DNA of 64,000 bases, from contig CATZNW010000010.1 in assembly GCA_958422185.1 (NCBI GenBank), positions 1 through 64,000 of the forward strand. Direction: 5' to 3'. The notes under the pieces are model-generated. The model was not told the DNA's origin, did no database searches, and saw only the letters and a program-made list of their open reading frames with translations. Made by a program: the position numbers and the translations under genes. The first letter of the stretch is position 1, and each line of letters begins with the position of its first letter. This document shows, in pieces, positions 26,119 to 36,594 of the stretch. This stretch comes from an uncultured Clostridium sp. (GTDB lineage Bacteria; Bacillota; Clostridia; Oscillospirales; Acutalibacteraceae).

Positions 26119-28494
26119 ATGGATTTTAAGAAAGCATTTTCATTGGATCTTCCGTCTAAAACAAAAGACAAAAACACGATCGTATGCGGCAGAGTCCGTG
26201 TCAGCGTGATCACGGAAAGACTGTACAGAGTGGAATATTCAAAAAACGGTGTTTTTACCGATTGCGCCACGCAAAAGGTATGGAACAGGAATTTTGATTC
26301 ACCTGCCTTTAAAGCCAAAAAGCAGGACGGCTATTTGATCGTTGGCACCAGGCAGAACGGAATCTGCGTGGAATGCGCAAACGGAAGAGTTGCCTATGCC
26401 GTTGCCGGCGGAAAAAAGATCAGCGATCTGAATGCCGGCAATTTGAAAGGCACTTACAGAACTTTGGATTTTACAAGAGGCGCCATTCCGCTTGGGGACG
26501 GAAGCATTTCCAGATCCGGTGCTGCCGTGCTGGATGACTCCGGTTCCCTTATTCTTAATACTGACGGCACCGTTGAACAGCGCGCGGATAAAGAAAAGGA
26601 TATCTATATCTTTGTTTACGGGCATGACTACCGCGCGGCGGTGCGTGATTTTCTGCGCCTTACCGGCGGTGTTCCGCTGATCCCGCGTTTCGCTTTCGGA
26701 AACTGGTGGAGCCGGTATAAGGCTTATACGCAGCAGGAATACATAGATCTGATGCAGCGCTTTGCGCAGGAACGTATACCGCTTACCGTTGCCACGATCG
26801 ATATGGACTGGCACTGGGTGGATCTGAAAAAAGAGTTTTCAGGCGTTCCCGGCACGGATCCGGCAGATATAAAAAACGGTTGGACCGGATACAGCTGGAA
26901 CACACACCTTTTCCCAAATTATAAAGAATTTTTACAGTGGCTCAAAGCGCAGAACCTGAAAATCACCGTAAATCTGCATCCGGCGGACGGAGTCCGTTTC
27001 TTTGAGGACATGTATGAGGAGTTCGCCCGCTATATGGGGGTTGACCCGGCAGCAAAAAAGAAGATCCCGTTTGACTGCGCCGATCCCAGATATATGGAGG
27101 CGTATTTTGAGCTCATTCACCATAAATATGAGGAAGACGGCGTTGATTTTTGGTGGATAGACTGGCAGCAGGGCAAAAAATCATCCGTAAAAGGCCTTGA
27201 TCCGCTCTGGGCGCTGAACCATTATCACTATATTGATAATTGCAGGGGCGGAAAAAGGGGAATGATCCTTTCAAGGTTTGCCGAGGCCGGAAGCCAGAGG
27301 TATCCGCTCGGATTTTCAGGGGATACGTCCATCACATGGGATTGTCTTCGTTTTCAGCCGTATTCCACCGCAACGGCTTCCAATATCGGCTACACCTGGT
27401 GGAGCCATGATATCGGCGGTCATCACCACGGCAAAAAGGATGATGAGCTTTATGTCCGCTGGTTACAGTTCGGCGTTTTCAGCCCGATTAACAGACTGCA
27501 TTCAACCAGCAACGAGTTTATGGGCAAAGAACCGTGGAAATACGGCTACGCCGCGTACCACATCGCCGTGGATCTGTTAAGGCTGCGCCGCAGGCTTATT
27601 CCGTATGTCTATACTATGAATTACAGAACCTATAAGTACGGCAGAGCGCTGATCGAGCCAATGTACTATGCGTATCCGGATAATGAGGATGCTTATCTAT
27701 GCAAGAATCAGTATTTCTTCGGCAGCGAACTGATCTGCGCGCCCATAACCGATCCGGCGGATAAAAAAACCGGTCTTGCAGGCGTAAATGTCTGGCTGCC
27801 GGAGGGCAGATATACCGATCTGTTCACTCGCAGATCGTATACCGGCGGAAAGTTTGTAAAAATGTTCCGCGGTATTGAAAATTTTCCCGTCCTTGCAAAA
27901 GAGGGAGCCATCATTCCGCTTGACATTGATGATGTGTCAAACGGCGCGGATAATCCGGCCGGTCTGGAGATTCTTGCGCTTTCCGGAAACGGCAGTTTTG
28001 TTTTGTATGAGGACGACGGCGAAACGATGAACCTTGAAAACGGCGAGTTTGCCGAAACAAAGTTTGAGATAAAAACGAACGGCGATAACATCGTGTTTAC
28101 CATATATCCCGCGTCGGGAGATCTTTCGGTCATCCCTTCAAAACGATATTTTAAGATAAATTTCTTTGATATCGTCTCGGCTGAAAAAGCCGTCGTAACC
28201 TTTGGAAATGATAAACAGGAAGCTGAGAATACTATACATTATTCAAACGGCTCATTGTGCGTAGATGTATTCTGCGATCTCTCTGCCGCAAATGTCCCGG
28301 TCAAAATAGAGGTCAGCGGCGCAAAGCGTTTCTCTCTTGATAAACGTGAAGCCTATATAGAGACCGTTTCAAAATATCAGATCTCCATCGACTATAAAAA
28401 AAGCGTGTTTACGAACGCTCTGGAGAGCGGAGTTCTGCCTAAATGCAGAAAAAATTCCAAAGAGCCTTTGGAAGAACTTAATAACTGTTTGTAA
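26119..28494 (+). CDS. Glycoside hydrolase family 31 protein
   Basis: A 791-residue cytosolic GH31 enzyme, likely an alpha-glucosidase or alpha-xylosidase-like hydrolase. An N-terminal beta domain is followed by the TIM barrel (FGNWWSRYKAYTQQEYIDLM, ATIDMDWHWVDL), the nucleophile strand VDFWWIDWQQG and the acid/base strand GFSGDTSITWDC, then C-terminal beta-sandwich domains. The nucleophile context WIDWQQ differs from the common WxDMNE, so substrate specificity may be divergent. No signal peptide. It sits between whiA and dnaE, spaced 23 and 20 bases. Confidence 0.88.
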   Translation: MDFKKAFSLDLPSKTKDKNTIVCGRVRVSVITERLYRVEYSKNGVFTDCATQKVWNRNFDSPAFKAKKQDGYLIVGTRQNGICVECANGRVAYAVAGGKKISDLNAGNLKGTYRTLDFTRGAIPLGDGSISRSGAAVLDDSGSLILNTDGTVEQRADKEKDIYIFVYGHDYRAAVRDFLRLTGGVPLIPRFAFGNWWSRYKAYTQQEYIDLMQRFAQERIPLTVATIDMDWHWVDLKKEFSGVPGTDPADIKNGWTGYSWNTHLFPNYKEFLQWLKAQNLKITVNLHPADGVRFFEDMYEEFARYMGVDPAAKKKIPFDCADPRYMEAYFELIHHKYEEDGVDFWWIDWQQGKKSSVKGLDPLWALNHYHYIDNCRGGKRGMILSRFAEAGSQRYPLGFSGDTSITWDCLRFQPYSTATASNIGYTWWSHDIGGHHHGKKDDELYVRWLQFGVFSPINRLHSTSNEFMGKEPWKYGYAAYHIAVDLLRLRRRLIPYVYTMNYRTYKYGRALIEPMYYAYPDNEDAYLCKNQYFFGSELICAPITDPADKKTGLAGVNVWLPEGRYTDLFTRRSYTGGKFVKMFRGIENFPVLAKEGAIIPLDIDDVSNGADNPAGLEILALSGNGSFVLYEDDGETMNLENGEFAETKFEIKTNGDNIVFTIYPASGDLSVIPSKRYFKINFFDIVSAEKAVVTFGNDKQEAENTIHYSNGSLCVDVFCDLSAANVPVKIEVSGAKRFSLDKREAYIETVSKYQISIDYKKSVFTNALESGVLPKCRKNSKEPLEELNNCL

Positions 28495-28514
28495 TATTTA
28501 AGGAAGTATTATAT

Positions 28515-31500
28515 ATGTTTACCCATCTTCATCTGCACACGGAATATTCGCTGCTTGACGGCGCCTGCCGGATCGAGCCTCTTGTTCTGCGCGCAAAAGA
28601 ACTGGGTATGACCTCTCTTGCCATCACAGACCACGGCAATATGTACGGCGCCGTTGCTTTTTATAAGGCCTGTAAAAAGCACGGAATAAAGCCCATCATA
28701 GGATGCGAGGTGTACGTTGCTCCCCGCACGAGGTTTGACAGGGAAAAGGTGCTTGACAAAGACTATAATCACCTTATTTTACTGTGCGAAAACGAAAAAG
28801 GGTATAAAAATCTTATCAAATTGGTTTCACTTTCTTATACGGAGGGTTATTATTATAAGCCGAGAGTGGATCACGATATTCTTGAAAAATATCATGAAGG
28901 TCTGATATGCCTTTCGGCCTGCCTGGCAGGCGAGATACCCCAGGCGATCCTGGAACGTGATTATGAAAAGGCAAAACATACCGCTTTGTGGTATAGAGAT
29001 GTTTTCGGAGAGGATAATTATTTCCTGGAACTTCAGGATCACGGCATAAAAGAGCAGAAGATCGTTGCGGACGGAATCAAGCGTCTTAACGCCGAAACAG
29101 GAATTCCCGTTGTTGTAACGAACGATACGCACTATATCCATAAAGAGGATGCTAGGATCCAGCAGGTATTGATCTGCATAGCAACAAACCATGTGCTTGG
29201 CGAGGATACCGGGCTTGAGTTCCATTCGCAGGAATTTTATCTTAAATCCGAAGAAGAGATGAAAAGTCTTTTCCCGGAACTTCCCGAAGCGGTGGAAAAT
29301 ACCGCCGCGATCGCAGAGCGCTGTAATTTTGATTTTGAATTCGGCCATACCAAACTTCCTTATTTTGAAATAGACGAGGATATAAGTCATTTTGATTATT
29401 TTCGCCGCCTGTGCTATGACGGGCTGAAAAAACGATACGGCGATCCTCCTCAGGAATATAAAGAAAGGCTCGAATATGAGCTTGAAACCGTTAACAAAAT
29501 GGGTTATACGGATTATTATTTAATAGTGGCTGATTTTGTTTCGTTTGCAAAAAGCAACGGTATTCCCGTAGGGCCGGGCAGGGGTTCCGGCGCCGGATCA
29601 ATTGCCGCTTACTGTATGGGTATCACAGATCTTGACCCTATGAAATATAACCTTCTTTTTGAACGCTTTTTAAATCCGGAGCGTGTTTCGATGCCGGATT
29701 TTGATATTGATTTCTGCTATGAGCGCAGGCAGGAGGTCATAGATTATGTTACCCGGAAATACGGCGCCGACCATGTTGCCCAAATTGTAACCTTCGGCAC
29801 TTTGCAGACAAGAGCGGCGATACGCGATGTAGGAAGGGTGATGGGTATGCCTTATTCCGCTGTTGATACCGTTGCCAAGCTTGTGCCCGGCGAGTTTAAG
29901 ATAACTATTGACGACGCTGTAAGAAAATCATCAAAGCTGCGCGGGCTTATGGAACAGGACCCACGAGTCAATGAGCTTATTGAGACCGCCCGGCAGGTAG
30001 AGGGCATGCCCCGAAATGCCTCGACTCATGCTGCCGGTGTGGTTATCACACATGATCCGGTGTCCTCCTATGTTCCGCTTGCAACAAACGACGGGCTTGT
30101 GGTTACCCAGTATATTATGACGGAGCTTGAGGAGCTCGGATTGCTGAAGATGGACTTTCTTGGCCTTCGTACACTTACGGTTATTGACGATGCTTCAAAG
30201 AATGCCGGAATAGATATAAATACGATTTCGATTGATGATCCGGAAGTGTACAAAATATTCTCACGCGGGCAGACGGAAGGTATTTTTCAGTTTGAGTCCA
30301 GCGGCATGAAGCAGATGCTTATGAATTTGAGGCCGACCGGGCTGGAGCATCTGATCGCCGCGAATTCCCTGTACAGACCCGGCCCGGCCAAGCAGATAGA
30401 TACGTTTGTAGAGAATTCACAGCATCCGGAAAAGATCCGCTATGCCCTTCCTCAGCTGAAACCGATCCTTGAGGATACGTTCGGCTGTATCGTTTATCAG
30501 GAGCAGGTAATGCAGATACTGCGTTCGCTTGCCGGCTACTCTTACGGAAGAGCGGATGTGGTCCGCCGTGCCATGAGCAAAAAGAAGAAAGACGTTATGG
30601 AGGCGGAACGCAAAAACTTTCTTGACGGGTGCTCGAAAAATAAGATAGATCAAAATATTGCAAATTCGATTTTTGACCAGATCTCCGAATTCGCGAAATA
30701 CGCTTTCAATAAGTCGCACGCCGCATGTTATGCGCTTGTGGCATACAGAACGGCTTATCTGAAACGCTATTATCCCGCTCAGTTCATGGCGGCGCTTCTG
30801 ACCTCCGTGCTGGATTCTTCAAACAAGGTCGCCCGTTATATTGCAGAGGCCAAAAGGCTCGGACTGCGCCTGGCCGTACCGGATGTCAATTCTTCGATGA
30901 AGGGCTTTTCCGCCAACGGAAACGTTATAAATTACGGCCTGCTTGGCATTAAAAATCTTGGCACTGATTTTATAGACGACATTATTCATGAGCGTAAAAA
31001 CGGAAAATATAAAAACTTTTTCGATTTTTGCACACGCCTTCAGACTTCTCATTTCAACCGTCGTGCTGTGGAAAGTCTTATCCGCAGCGGCGCTCTCGAT
31101 TCCCTCGGCGCAAACCGCCGCCAGATGCTTCAGGCGCTGCCTGTTGTTTCTGCCAATCTGGAAGAACAGCGGCGTAAGACGATGTACGGTCAGGTAGGAT
31201 TTTTTGAGCTTGGCTCTGGCGGTGATTCTTTCGGAATAGATTTTGAACTTCCTGAAGTGGAGGAATTCCCGAAGTCTGAGCTCCTTAAAATGGAAAAAGA
31301 GATGACGGGGCTTTATCTTTCCGGTCACCCGCTTGACAGGTACGAAGATACCATCAATGCGCTCGGCTATGCCAGAACCGCAGAGATACTGGATGCGGAA
31401 AGATCCTCGTTTTCAAAATATAAGGACGGAGATAAAGTTACGCTCTGCGGTATAATAACGCATATCACGGTAAAACAGACAAGAAACGGGCAGAATATGG

Positions 31501-31973
31501 CGTTCGTAACAGTGGAAGATATGCTGGGTTCGGTTGAAATAATCGTTTTTCCGAAAATTCTTCAGACCGCCTCTGACCTGTTGGTGGTTTCCGGAGTGAT
31601 TACTGTAAGCGGTACTTTGTCCGTAGAAGAGGAAAAAGATCCGAAACTGCTTGCAAACAGCATTTCCGGTGCGCCGGATCAGGAATCTCCTGTTTCCGTC
31701 AGTGCTGATGAAAGCGAAAAGAACAGTGTTTATCACAAAAAAGGGAAGCACAAAGGTCTCTTTCTGCGTTTTGATTCGGAAGATGACGAACGGATAAACA
31801 AGGCCAGAATCATAACTTCAATTTTTGACGGGGATTTTCCGGTCTGCTTTTATTATAAGGATAAGAGGCACTATGAACTTCAGAAACGATCTGATTTTAC
31901 GGCGCCGAATAAGACCATGCTGAATGAACTCTGCAGATTATTGGGCAATGATAACGTTGTTGTTATGGACTGA
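28515..31973 (+). CDS. dnaE: DNA polymerase III alpha subunit, DnaE type
   Basis: A 1152-residue replicative polymerase of the DnaE1 group. N-terminal PHP domain (FTHLHLHTEYSLLDGACRI), the palm with PDFDIDFCYERR carrying the catalytic Asp pair, GPGRGSGAGSIAAYC, the fingers, a helix-hairpin region (LIRSGALDSLG) and an OB fold (VTLCGIITHITVKQTRNGQN). In Clostridia DnaE extends primers alongside PolC, which is not in this window. Start ATG 28515 behind AAGGAAG. Followed by pfkA, an arrangement also known in Bacillus relatives. Confidence 0.96.
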   Translation: MFTHLHLHTEYSLLDGACRIEPLVLRAKELGMTSLAITDHGNMYGAVAFYKACKKHGIKPIIGCEVYVAPRTRFDREKVLDKDYNHLILLCENEKGYKNLIKLVSLSYTEGYYYKPRVDHDILEKYHEGLICLSACLAGEIPQAILERDYEKAKHTALWYRDVFGEDNYFLELQDHGIKEQKIVADGIKRLNAETGIPVVVTNDTHYIHKEDARIQQVLICIATNHVLGEDTGLEFHSQEFYLKSEEEMKSLFPELPEAVENTAAIAERCNFDFEFGHTKLPYFEIDEDISHFDYFRRLCYDGLKKRYGDPPQEYKERLEYELETVNKMGYTDYYLIVADFVSFAKSNGIPVGPGRGSGAGSIAAYCMGITDLDPMKYNLLFERFLNPERVSMPDFDIDFCYERRQEVIDYVTRKYGADHVAQIVTFGTLQTRAAIRDVGRVMGMPYSAVDTVAKLVPGEFKITIDDAVRKSSKLRGLMEQDPRVNELIETARQVEGMPRNASTHAAGVVITHDPVSSYVPLATNDGLVVTQYIMTELEELGLLKMDFLGLRTLTVIDDASKNAGIDINTISIDDPEVYKIFSRGQTEGIFQFESSGMKQMLMNLRPTGLEHLIAANSLYRPGPAKQIDTFVENSQHPEKIRYALPQLKPILEDTFGCIVYQEQVMQILRSLAGYSYGRADVVRRAMSKKKKDVMEAERKNFLDGCSKNKIDQNIANSIFDQISEFAKYAFNKSHAACYALVAYRTAYLKRYYPAQFMAALLTSVLDSSNKVARYIAEAKRLGLRLAVPDVNSSMKGFSANGNVINYGLLGIKNLGTDFIDDIIHERKNGKYKNFFDFCTRLQTSHFNRRAVESLIRSGALDSLGANRRQMLQALPVVSANLEEQRRKTMYGQVGFFELGSGGDSFGIDFELPEVEEFPKSELLKMEKEMTGLYLSGHPLDRYEDTINALGYARTAEILDAERSSFSKYKDGDKVTLCGIITHITVKQTRNGQNMAFVTVEDMLGSVEIIVFPKILQTASDLLVVSGVITVSGTLSVEEEKDPKLLANSISGAPDQESPVSVSADESEKNSVYHKKGKHKGLFLRFDSEDDERINKARIITSIFDGDFPVCFYYKDKRHYELQKRSDFTAPNKTMLNELCRLLGNDNVVVMD

Positions 31974-31988
31974 TTCAAATAAATACTA

Positions 31989-32017
31989 TTGACTTTTTCC
32001 CGCTCTGCGAGTACAAT
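31989..32017 (+). promoter_or_regulatory. pfkA promoter
   Basis: TTGACT at 31989-31994 and TACAAT at 32012-32017, 17-base spacer, about 70 bases before the pfkA ATG. Confidence 0.75.
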
Positions 32018-32087
32018 ATTCAAAGTTACCTTAAAAATATCTTGCTTTATAATACTAAATTCATCATTATCAGAGGAGGACTCTTTT

Positions 32088-33056
32088 ATGAAAACAATAG
32101 CTGTTTTAACAAGCGGAGGAGACGCTCCGGGCATGAACGCGGCTGTGCGTGCCGTTGTAAGAACGGCATGTGTGAACGGTATCCGTGTACTTGGTGTTAT
32201 CAGAGGATATAACGGTCTTATCAACGGCGATTTTGTTGAACTCGATCTCCGTTCTGTTTCAGATATAATCCACAGGGGCGGTACAAAGCTTTACAGCGCG
32301 CGCTCTGCCGAATTCGCAACGGAAGAGGGCATGAGAAAAGCTGTCAGGACCTGCCGAGAGAATGGTATCGAAGGCGTTGTTGTTATAGGCGGCGACGGCT
32401 CTTTCCGAGGCGCGCGCGACCTTTCTGAGCGCGGTATCCCGTGTGTGGGTATTCCCGGCACAATAGATAACGATATTGCCTGCTGTGATTATACCATCGG
32501 TTATGATACCTGCCTCAACACCATTATGGAATGTGTGGATAAAGTAAGGGATACCACAGAATCTCATGACCGCTGTACCGTTATTGAAGTTATGGGCAGA
32601 CGGGCAGGCTATCTTGCGCTCAACGCCGGGATCGCCGTAGGAGCTACTTCTATCCTTATTCCGGAAATTGAATTTGATATTCAGAAAGATGTTATTGAAA
32701 GAATGAAGCGCACTCAGCGCACGGATAAAAAACATTTTCTGATCGTTGTTGCAGAGGGCGTCGGCGTTGATGTTACGGAACTTGCAAGTGAGATCCAAAA
32801 AAAGACAGGTGTCGAATCCCGCGCATGTATACTCGGACATATTCAAAGAGGCGGTTCGCCGACTGTTCAGGACCGCGTTATGGCTACCCGTATGGGTAAC
32901 TATGCCGTAAAGGAACTTCTTATGAAGAATATAGGCAACAGAGTTGTTGCCTGCCAGAAAGGCGAAGTGGTTGATTATGATATATTTGAGGCGCTCAATA
33001 TGAAAAAGCATATCGATACTCACCTTTATCAGATCGCAATGGAAGTTTCAATCTAA
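32088..33056 (+). CDS. pfkA: ATP-dependent 6-phosphofructokinase
   Basis: Commits fructose 6-phosphate to glycolysis. The 322-residue protein has the ATP-binding TSGGDAPGMNAAVRAVVR, GGDGSFRGA, the catalytic PGTIDNDIACCDYTIGYDT, MGRRAGYLAL and the GHIQRGGSPT effector strand. Gly after GGDGS supports the ATP-dependent rather than PPi-dependent type. The frame is open from 31989 but the ATG at 32088 has AGAGGAGGA upstream and gives the family start. Own promoter and strong terminator. Confidence 0.96.
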   Translation: MKTIAVLTSGGDAPGMNAAVRAVVRTACVNGIRVLGVIRGYNGLINGDFVELDLRSVSDIIHRGGTKLYSARSAEFATEEGMRKAVRTCRENGIEGVVVIGGDGSFRGARDLSERGIPCVGIPGTIDNDIACCDYTIGYDTCLNTIMECVDKVRDTTESHDRCTVIEVMGRRAGYLALNAGIAVGATSILIPEIEFDIQKDVIERMKRTQRTDKKHFLIVVAEGVGVDVTELASEIQKKTGVESRACILGHIQRGGSPTVQDRVMATRMGNYAVKELLMKNIGNRVVACQKGEVVDYDIFEALNMKKHIDTHLYQIAMEVSI

Positions 33057-33075
33057 AACAAAAGATCTGTTTTAT

Positions 33076-33118
33076 GCACCGGCTGAAAAGCGGAAAGCTT
33101 TTTAGCCGGTGCTTTTTT
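33076..33118 (+). terminator. Terminator after pfkA
   Basis: GCACCGGCT/AGCCGGTGC plus an inner AAAGC/GCTTT stem, followed by six T. Confidence 0.92.
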
Positions 33119-33178
33119 CATATTTTTGCTTTTTTTATAAGATCGTTATCCGGATATAATATAAAAGGTGATTGTGAA

Positions 33179-34372
33179 ATGAGAAAATTTATAAGGATCT
33201 TAAACGGAGCGGTCGCGCTTGCCGTTGCCGTTATTTTTTCTTTTGTCATATACGGCAACGCTGCTTATCCGGATACTTTTTATGTTAAAAATTCTTCGGA
33301 CAATGTTGTGGATGATATATTTTATTTAACGTATGATGATGAAAAAAGCGTTGATTACCAAAGTGCGCAGTCAGTAGGCGGAAAAAACAGTGACCTCACC
33401 CTTCTGGGAATTATACCGGTCAAAAGCGAAACGGTTCAGGTCGCGCGGGAAGATACGGTCCTTGTTTCGGGTGATTCTTTCGGAATAAAGCTGTATACTG
33501 ACGGCGTAATGGTGGTTGGAACAAAAGATGTTTCGGTAAACGGCAGCACAGTCAATCCGTCTAAAGAAGCGGGAATAGCGGTCGGTGATATTATTGTATC
33601 CATAAACGGCGAAAAAGTTTATTCTTCTGACCGGGTAAGTGAAATTTTAAATGATAATAACGGCGAGGCTTTTCAGATACGGGTAAACAGAAACGGCGAA
33701 TACCGCGATTTTTCACTTGTCCCCGTTTATGTTGAATCAGAAGGATGCTATAAGGCCGGAATGTGGGTCAGGGATTCAACGGCAGGAATCGGCACCGTAA
33801 CGTTTTACAATCCCTCAAGCGGCAATATGGCGGCGCTCGGCCATCCCATAACTGACGTTGACACGGGTGAGATCATTCCTATTTTGGACGGTCAGGCGGT
33901 GGAGACCACGGTTTCCTCCATAACAAAATCAACTTCCAGCGAGACCGGTTCCATAAGCTGTGATTTTTCAAATAAGGAGATAGGTGTGCTCACAAAAAAC
34001 ACGCGCCAGGGTATTTACGGCGAATACAGCAGTAAGATAGATCTTTCACAGTTCAGCGAATATGAGGTCGCTCTGCCTCAGGAAGTTCAAAGAGGATTCT
34101 GCCAGGTAATAACCACAGTTGATGAAAGCGGTCCGCAGGTGTATTCGGCGCAGATAACCCGCATCTATCAGAATGACGATGAAAAAAATATGATAATCAA
34201 AATAACGGACGAGCGGCTAATAGAAAAAACCGGCGGTATCGTTCAGGGAATGAGCGGAACGCCGATCATTCAAAACGGAAAACTCGTAGGTGCGATAACG
34301 CATGTTATAGTAAATAACCCTCTGAAGGGTTACGGGGTCTTTGCCCAGACCATGCTGGAGCTTTCAGAGTGA
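33179..34372 (+). CDS. spoIVB: SpoIVB-like S55 serine peptidase
   Basis: A 397-residue exported protease of the SpoIVB family. An N-terminal membrane anchor (about residues 7-26) is followed by a PDZ domain (VNPSKEAGIAVGDIIVSING) and the S55 peptidase domain with His222 in AALGHPITD and Ser359 in GMSGTPI. In Bacillus forespore SpoIVB cuts SpoIVFA, releasing pro-sigma-K processing. The frame opens at 33074, but AAAGGTG upstream supports ATG 33179. Usually it lies next to spo0A; here a glycosyltransferase follows instead. Confidence 0.9.
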   Translation: MRKFIRILNGAVALAVAVIFSFVIYGNAAYPDTFYVKNSSDNVVDDIFYLTYDDEKSVDYQSAQSVGGKNSDLTLLGIIPVKSETVQVAREDTVLVSGDSFGIKLYTDGVMVVGTKDVSVNGSTVNPSKEAGIAVGDIIVSINGEKVYSSDRVSEILNDNNGEAFQIRVNRNGEYRDFSLVPVYVESEGCYKAGMWVRDSTAGIGTVTFYNPSSGNMAALGHPITDVDTGEIIPILDGQAVETTVSSITKSTSSETGSISCDFSNKEIGVLTKNTRQGIYGEYSSKIDLSQFSEYEVALPQEVQRGFCQVITTVDESGPQVYSAQITRIYQNDDEKNMIIKITDERLIEKTGGIVQGMSGTPIIQNGKLVGAITHVIVNNPLKGYGVFAQTMLELSE

Positions 34373-34499
34373 ATGCAGTATATTTTATTTTAATATATTA
34401 AATATAAAAGATTATTAATTTTGATTTTTTTAATTGATATCTAACCGGTATTATGATAAGATAATTATGTTTTAAAGTTTTTTTGAAAGGAAATTTTAA

Positions 34500-36578
34500 A
34501 TGGGTCCTTTAGTATCTGTTGTAATACCGGTATATAATGCTCAGAAATTCCTGCACCAAGCGCTTAACAGCATTGTTTCACAAACATACAGGAATCTGGA
34601 AATCATCTGTGTGGACGACGGTTCTTCCGATTCCTCTCCCCAAATCCTTGAAGAATATAAAAATAACGATTCAAGGATCCGTGTTTACACAAAAGAGAAC
34701 TCCGGTGGCGGTGCAGCCCGGAATTACGGGCTTGAACGCGCTACCGGCGAATATTTATATTTTTTTGATTCAGACGATATAGCGAATAATAATCTCATTG
34801 AAAAAGCGCTTGACAGAGCTTTGGAAACGAATGCTGATATTGTTGCTTTCAACGGATATACTTTTGTGGATAACGACCTTAAGAACAAGGTCCGCAAAAA
34901 CGGCTATAACAGGGATATTTTAAATAACTGCAAAAAAGACGTGTTCTCTTACAAGGATTTTCCGGATATGATACTGAGCCTTATCAATATCGTTCCGTGG
35001 AATAAACTGATCCGCCGCAGGATCGTTATGGATAATCATGTCCGCTTTGATGAGATCTCGTCAAGTGATGACCTTACTTTTTCAGTAATGTGCGCCGCAG
35101 TTGCCGAACGCATCTCCGTTATCGATGACGCCCTCATCAATTACCGCCTCGGCCATTCCGGCACGATCACTTCAACCATGCGTTATAAGCTCTTTAATGT
35201 CAGATACGCGCTGGAAAGCGTGGAAAGGCAGATAAAAGCGCTGCCTTATGCGGAAGAGATAAAGCTTTCGCTGTGCAATCTCATTCTGAATAACTACTGT
35301 TTTATTTTTTCAAATTATACTTATGATTTTGATACACAGCAGTCCAAGGATTTTTATAATTTTATACACGAAAGGTTTTCAGCCCCGGACCTTTGCTCTC
35401 TTACGCGTGAAGACGTTTCAAATCTTCACACATACGCAACTTATGAGTCTGTAAAAAAGCATACTTATGAGGAGATGCTGAATTTCCGCTCGCATGATAT
35501 TACTGTCTCTCTTACAAGCCATCCCGGCAGGATTGAATATGTGTATAACGTTATAGAAAATATCGCGCAGCAGACCCTAAAGCCTAAACGCGTTTTGCTT
35601 TGGCTTTCAAAGCAGCAGTTCCCAAACGGAGAGGCGGATCTGCCGCAAAGCCTGCTTGAATGTGAAAAAAGAGAAGAAGTGCAGATAAAATGGTGCAACG
35701 ATGATCTGCGGTCACATAAAAAATATTATTACACCATGCTTGAATATCCGGATGATCTTATAATCACTGTTGACGATGATCTGGTCTATCCCAAAGATAT
35801 GATCTTTTCGCTTTACCAGTCCTATCTTTCTTTTCCCCACTGCATAAGCGGTATGCGGGTTCATGTGATCGGTGCGGATAAGAAAAATAAAAAGATCCTG
35901 GAGTATTCAAAATGGATTAAACAGTTTGACAGGGATATCCTGATGCCGTCAAAACAGTTTTTTGCAACGACCGGTGCCGGATGCCTGTTTCCGCCCGGGA
36001 GTCTTGACGAACGGGTTTTCAACAAAGATAAAATTAAAGAATTATGTCCTCTTGCAGACGATATCTGGATTAATTTCATGGCGCTTGCAAAAGGTGTGGA
36101 GACCGTTTGCGCCGTTAACAATTTTTCACTCAATTACTGCGCCCCGCAGGATGATTCGCTGTTTTGGATAAATGTTAATCAGAATAAAAACGAGGAACAG
36201 TATGAGGCGGTCAGGAATTGGCTTGAAAGCGAACTGGGTGAAAATTATTTTTATAACGCCGTCTGCGATCCTTCCGCTTCGTTTGATCTGAGCGAACCGC
36301 TTGCTCTTATTGACTACGCCGAATATCTGCGCCTTGAAAAAATGAAATCCGATAAAAAGCTTTATAAAACTTACGCCGAAAAATCGGAGATAAACGCTAA
36401 ACTGCAGAAAACTTACGGAGAAAAGGCACAGCGCGGTGTTGAAATCAGAAATCTAAGATCTGAAAATAAGAGACTCAGAAGAAAGCTGGAACGTGTAGAC
36501 CGTATCCTCAGAGTAATCAAAAAGACTCCGCTCTACGGGCTGTATAAGCTTGCCAGGAAAATAAAAAACCGCAAATAA
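34500..36578 (+). CDS. Two-domain GT2-family glycosyltransferase
   Basis: A 692-residue protein. The N-terminal 230 residues form a GT-A glycosyltransferase (VSVVIPVYNAQKFLHQALNS, VDDGSSDSS, YFFDSDDI). From about residue 330 a second, divergent GT-like domain begins (ITVSLTSHPGRIEYVYNVIE; a DDD motif in DDLIITVDDDLVYPKDM), and the last 90 residues are Lys/Arg-rich coiled coil. No membrane segment. It is followed 16 bases later by a YfhO-like membrane protein, suggesting a joint role in sugar modification of a surface polymer. Which domain is active is unknown. Confidence 0.85.
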   Translation: MGPLVSVVIPVYNAQKFLHQALNSIVSQTYRNLEIICVDDGSSDSSPQILEEYKNNDSRIRVYTKENSGGGAARNYGLERATGEYLYFFDSDDIANNNLIEKALDRALETNADIVAFNGYTFVDNDLKNKVRKNGYNRDILNNCKKDVFSYKDFPDMILSLINIVPWNKLIRRRIVMDNHVRFDEISSSDDLTFSVMCAAVAERISVIDDALINYRLGHSGTITSTMRYKLFNVRYALESVERQIKALPYAEEIKLSLCNLILNNYCFIFSNYTYDFDTQQSKDFYNFIHERFSAPDLCSLTREDVSNLHTYATYESVKKHTYEEMLNFRSHDITVSLTSHPGRIEYVYNVIENIAQQTLKPKRVLLWLSKQQFPNGEADLPQSLLECEKREEVQIKWCNDDLRSHKKYYYTMLEYPDDLIITVDDDLVYPKDMIFSLYQSYLSFPHCISGMRVHVIGADKKNKKILEYSKWIKQFDRDILMPSKQFFATTGAGCLFPPGSLDERVFNKDKIKELCPLADDIWINFMALAKGVETVCAVNNFSLNYCAPQDDSLFWINVNQNKNEEQYEAVRNWLESELGENYFYNAVCDPSASFDLSEPLALIDYAEYLRLEKMKSDKKLYKTYAEKSEINAKLQKTYGEKAQRGVEIRNLRSENKRLRRKLERVDRILRVIKKTPLYGLYKLARKIKNRK

Positions 36579-36594
36579 CCGTTTGGAGAATATT

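Noticed and set aside
28827..29390. 187-codon minus-strand open frame
   Set aside because: Lies fully inside dnaE; no independent evidence.
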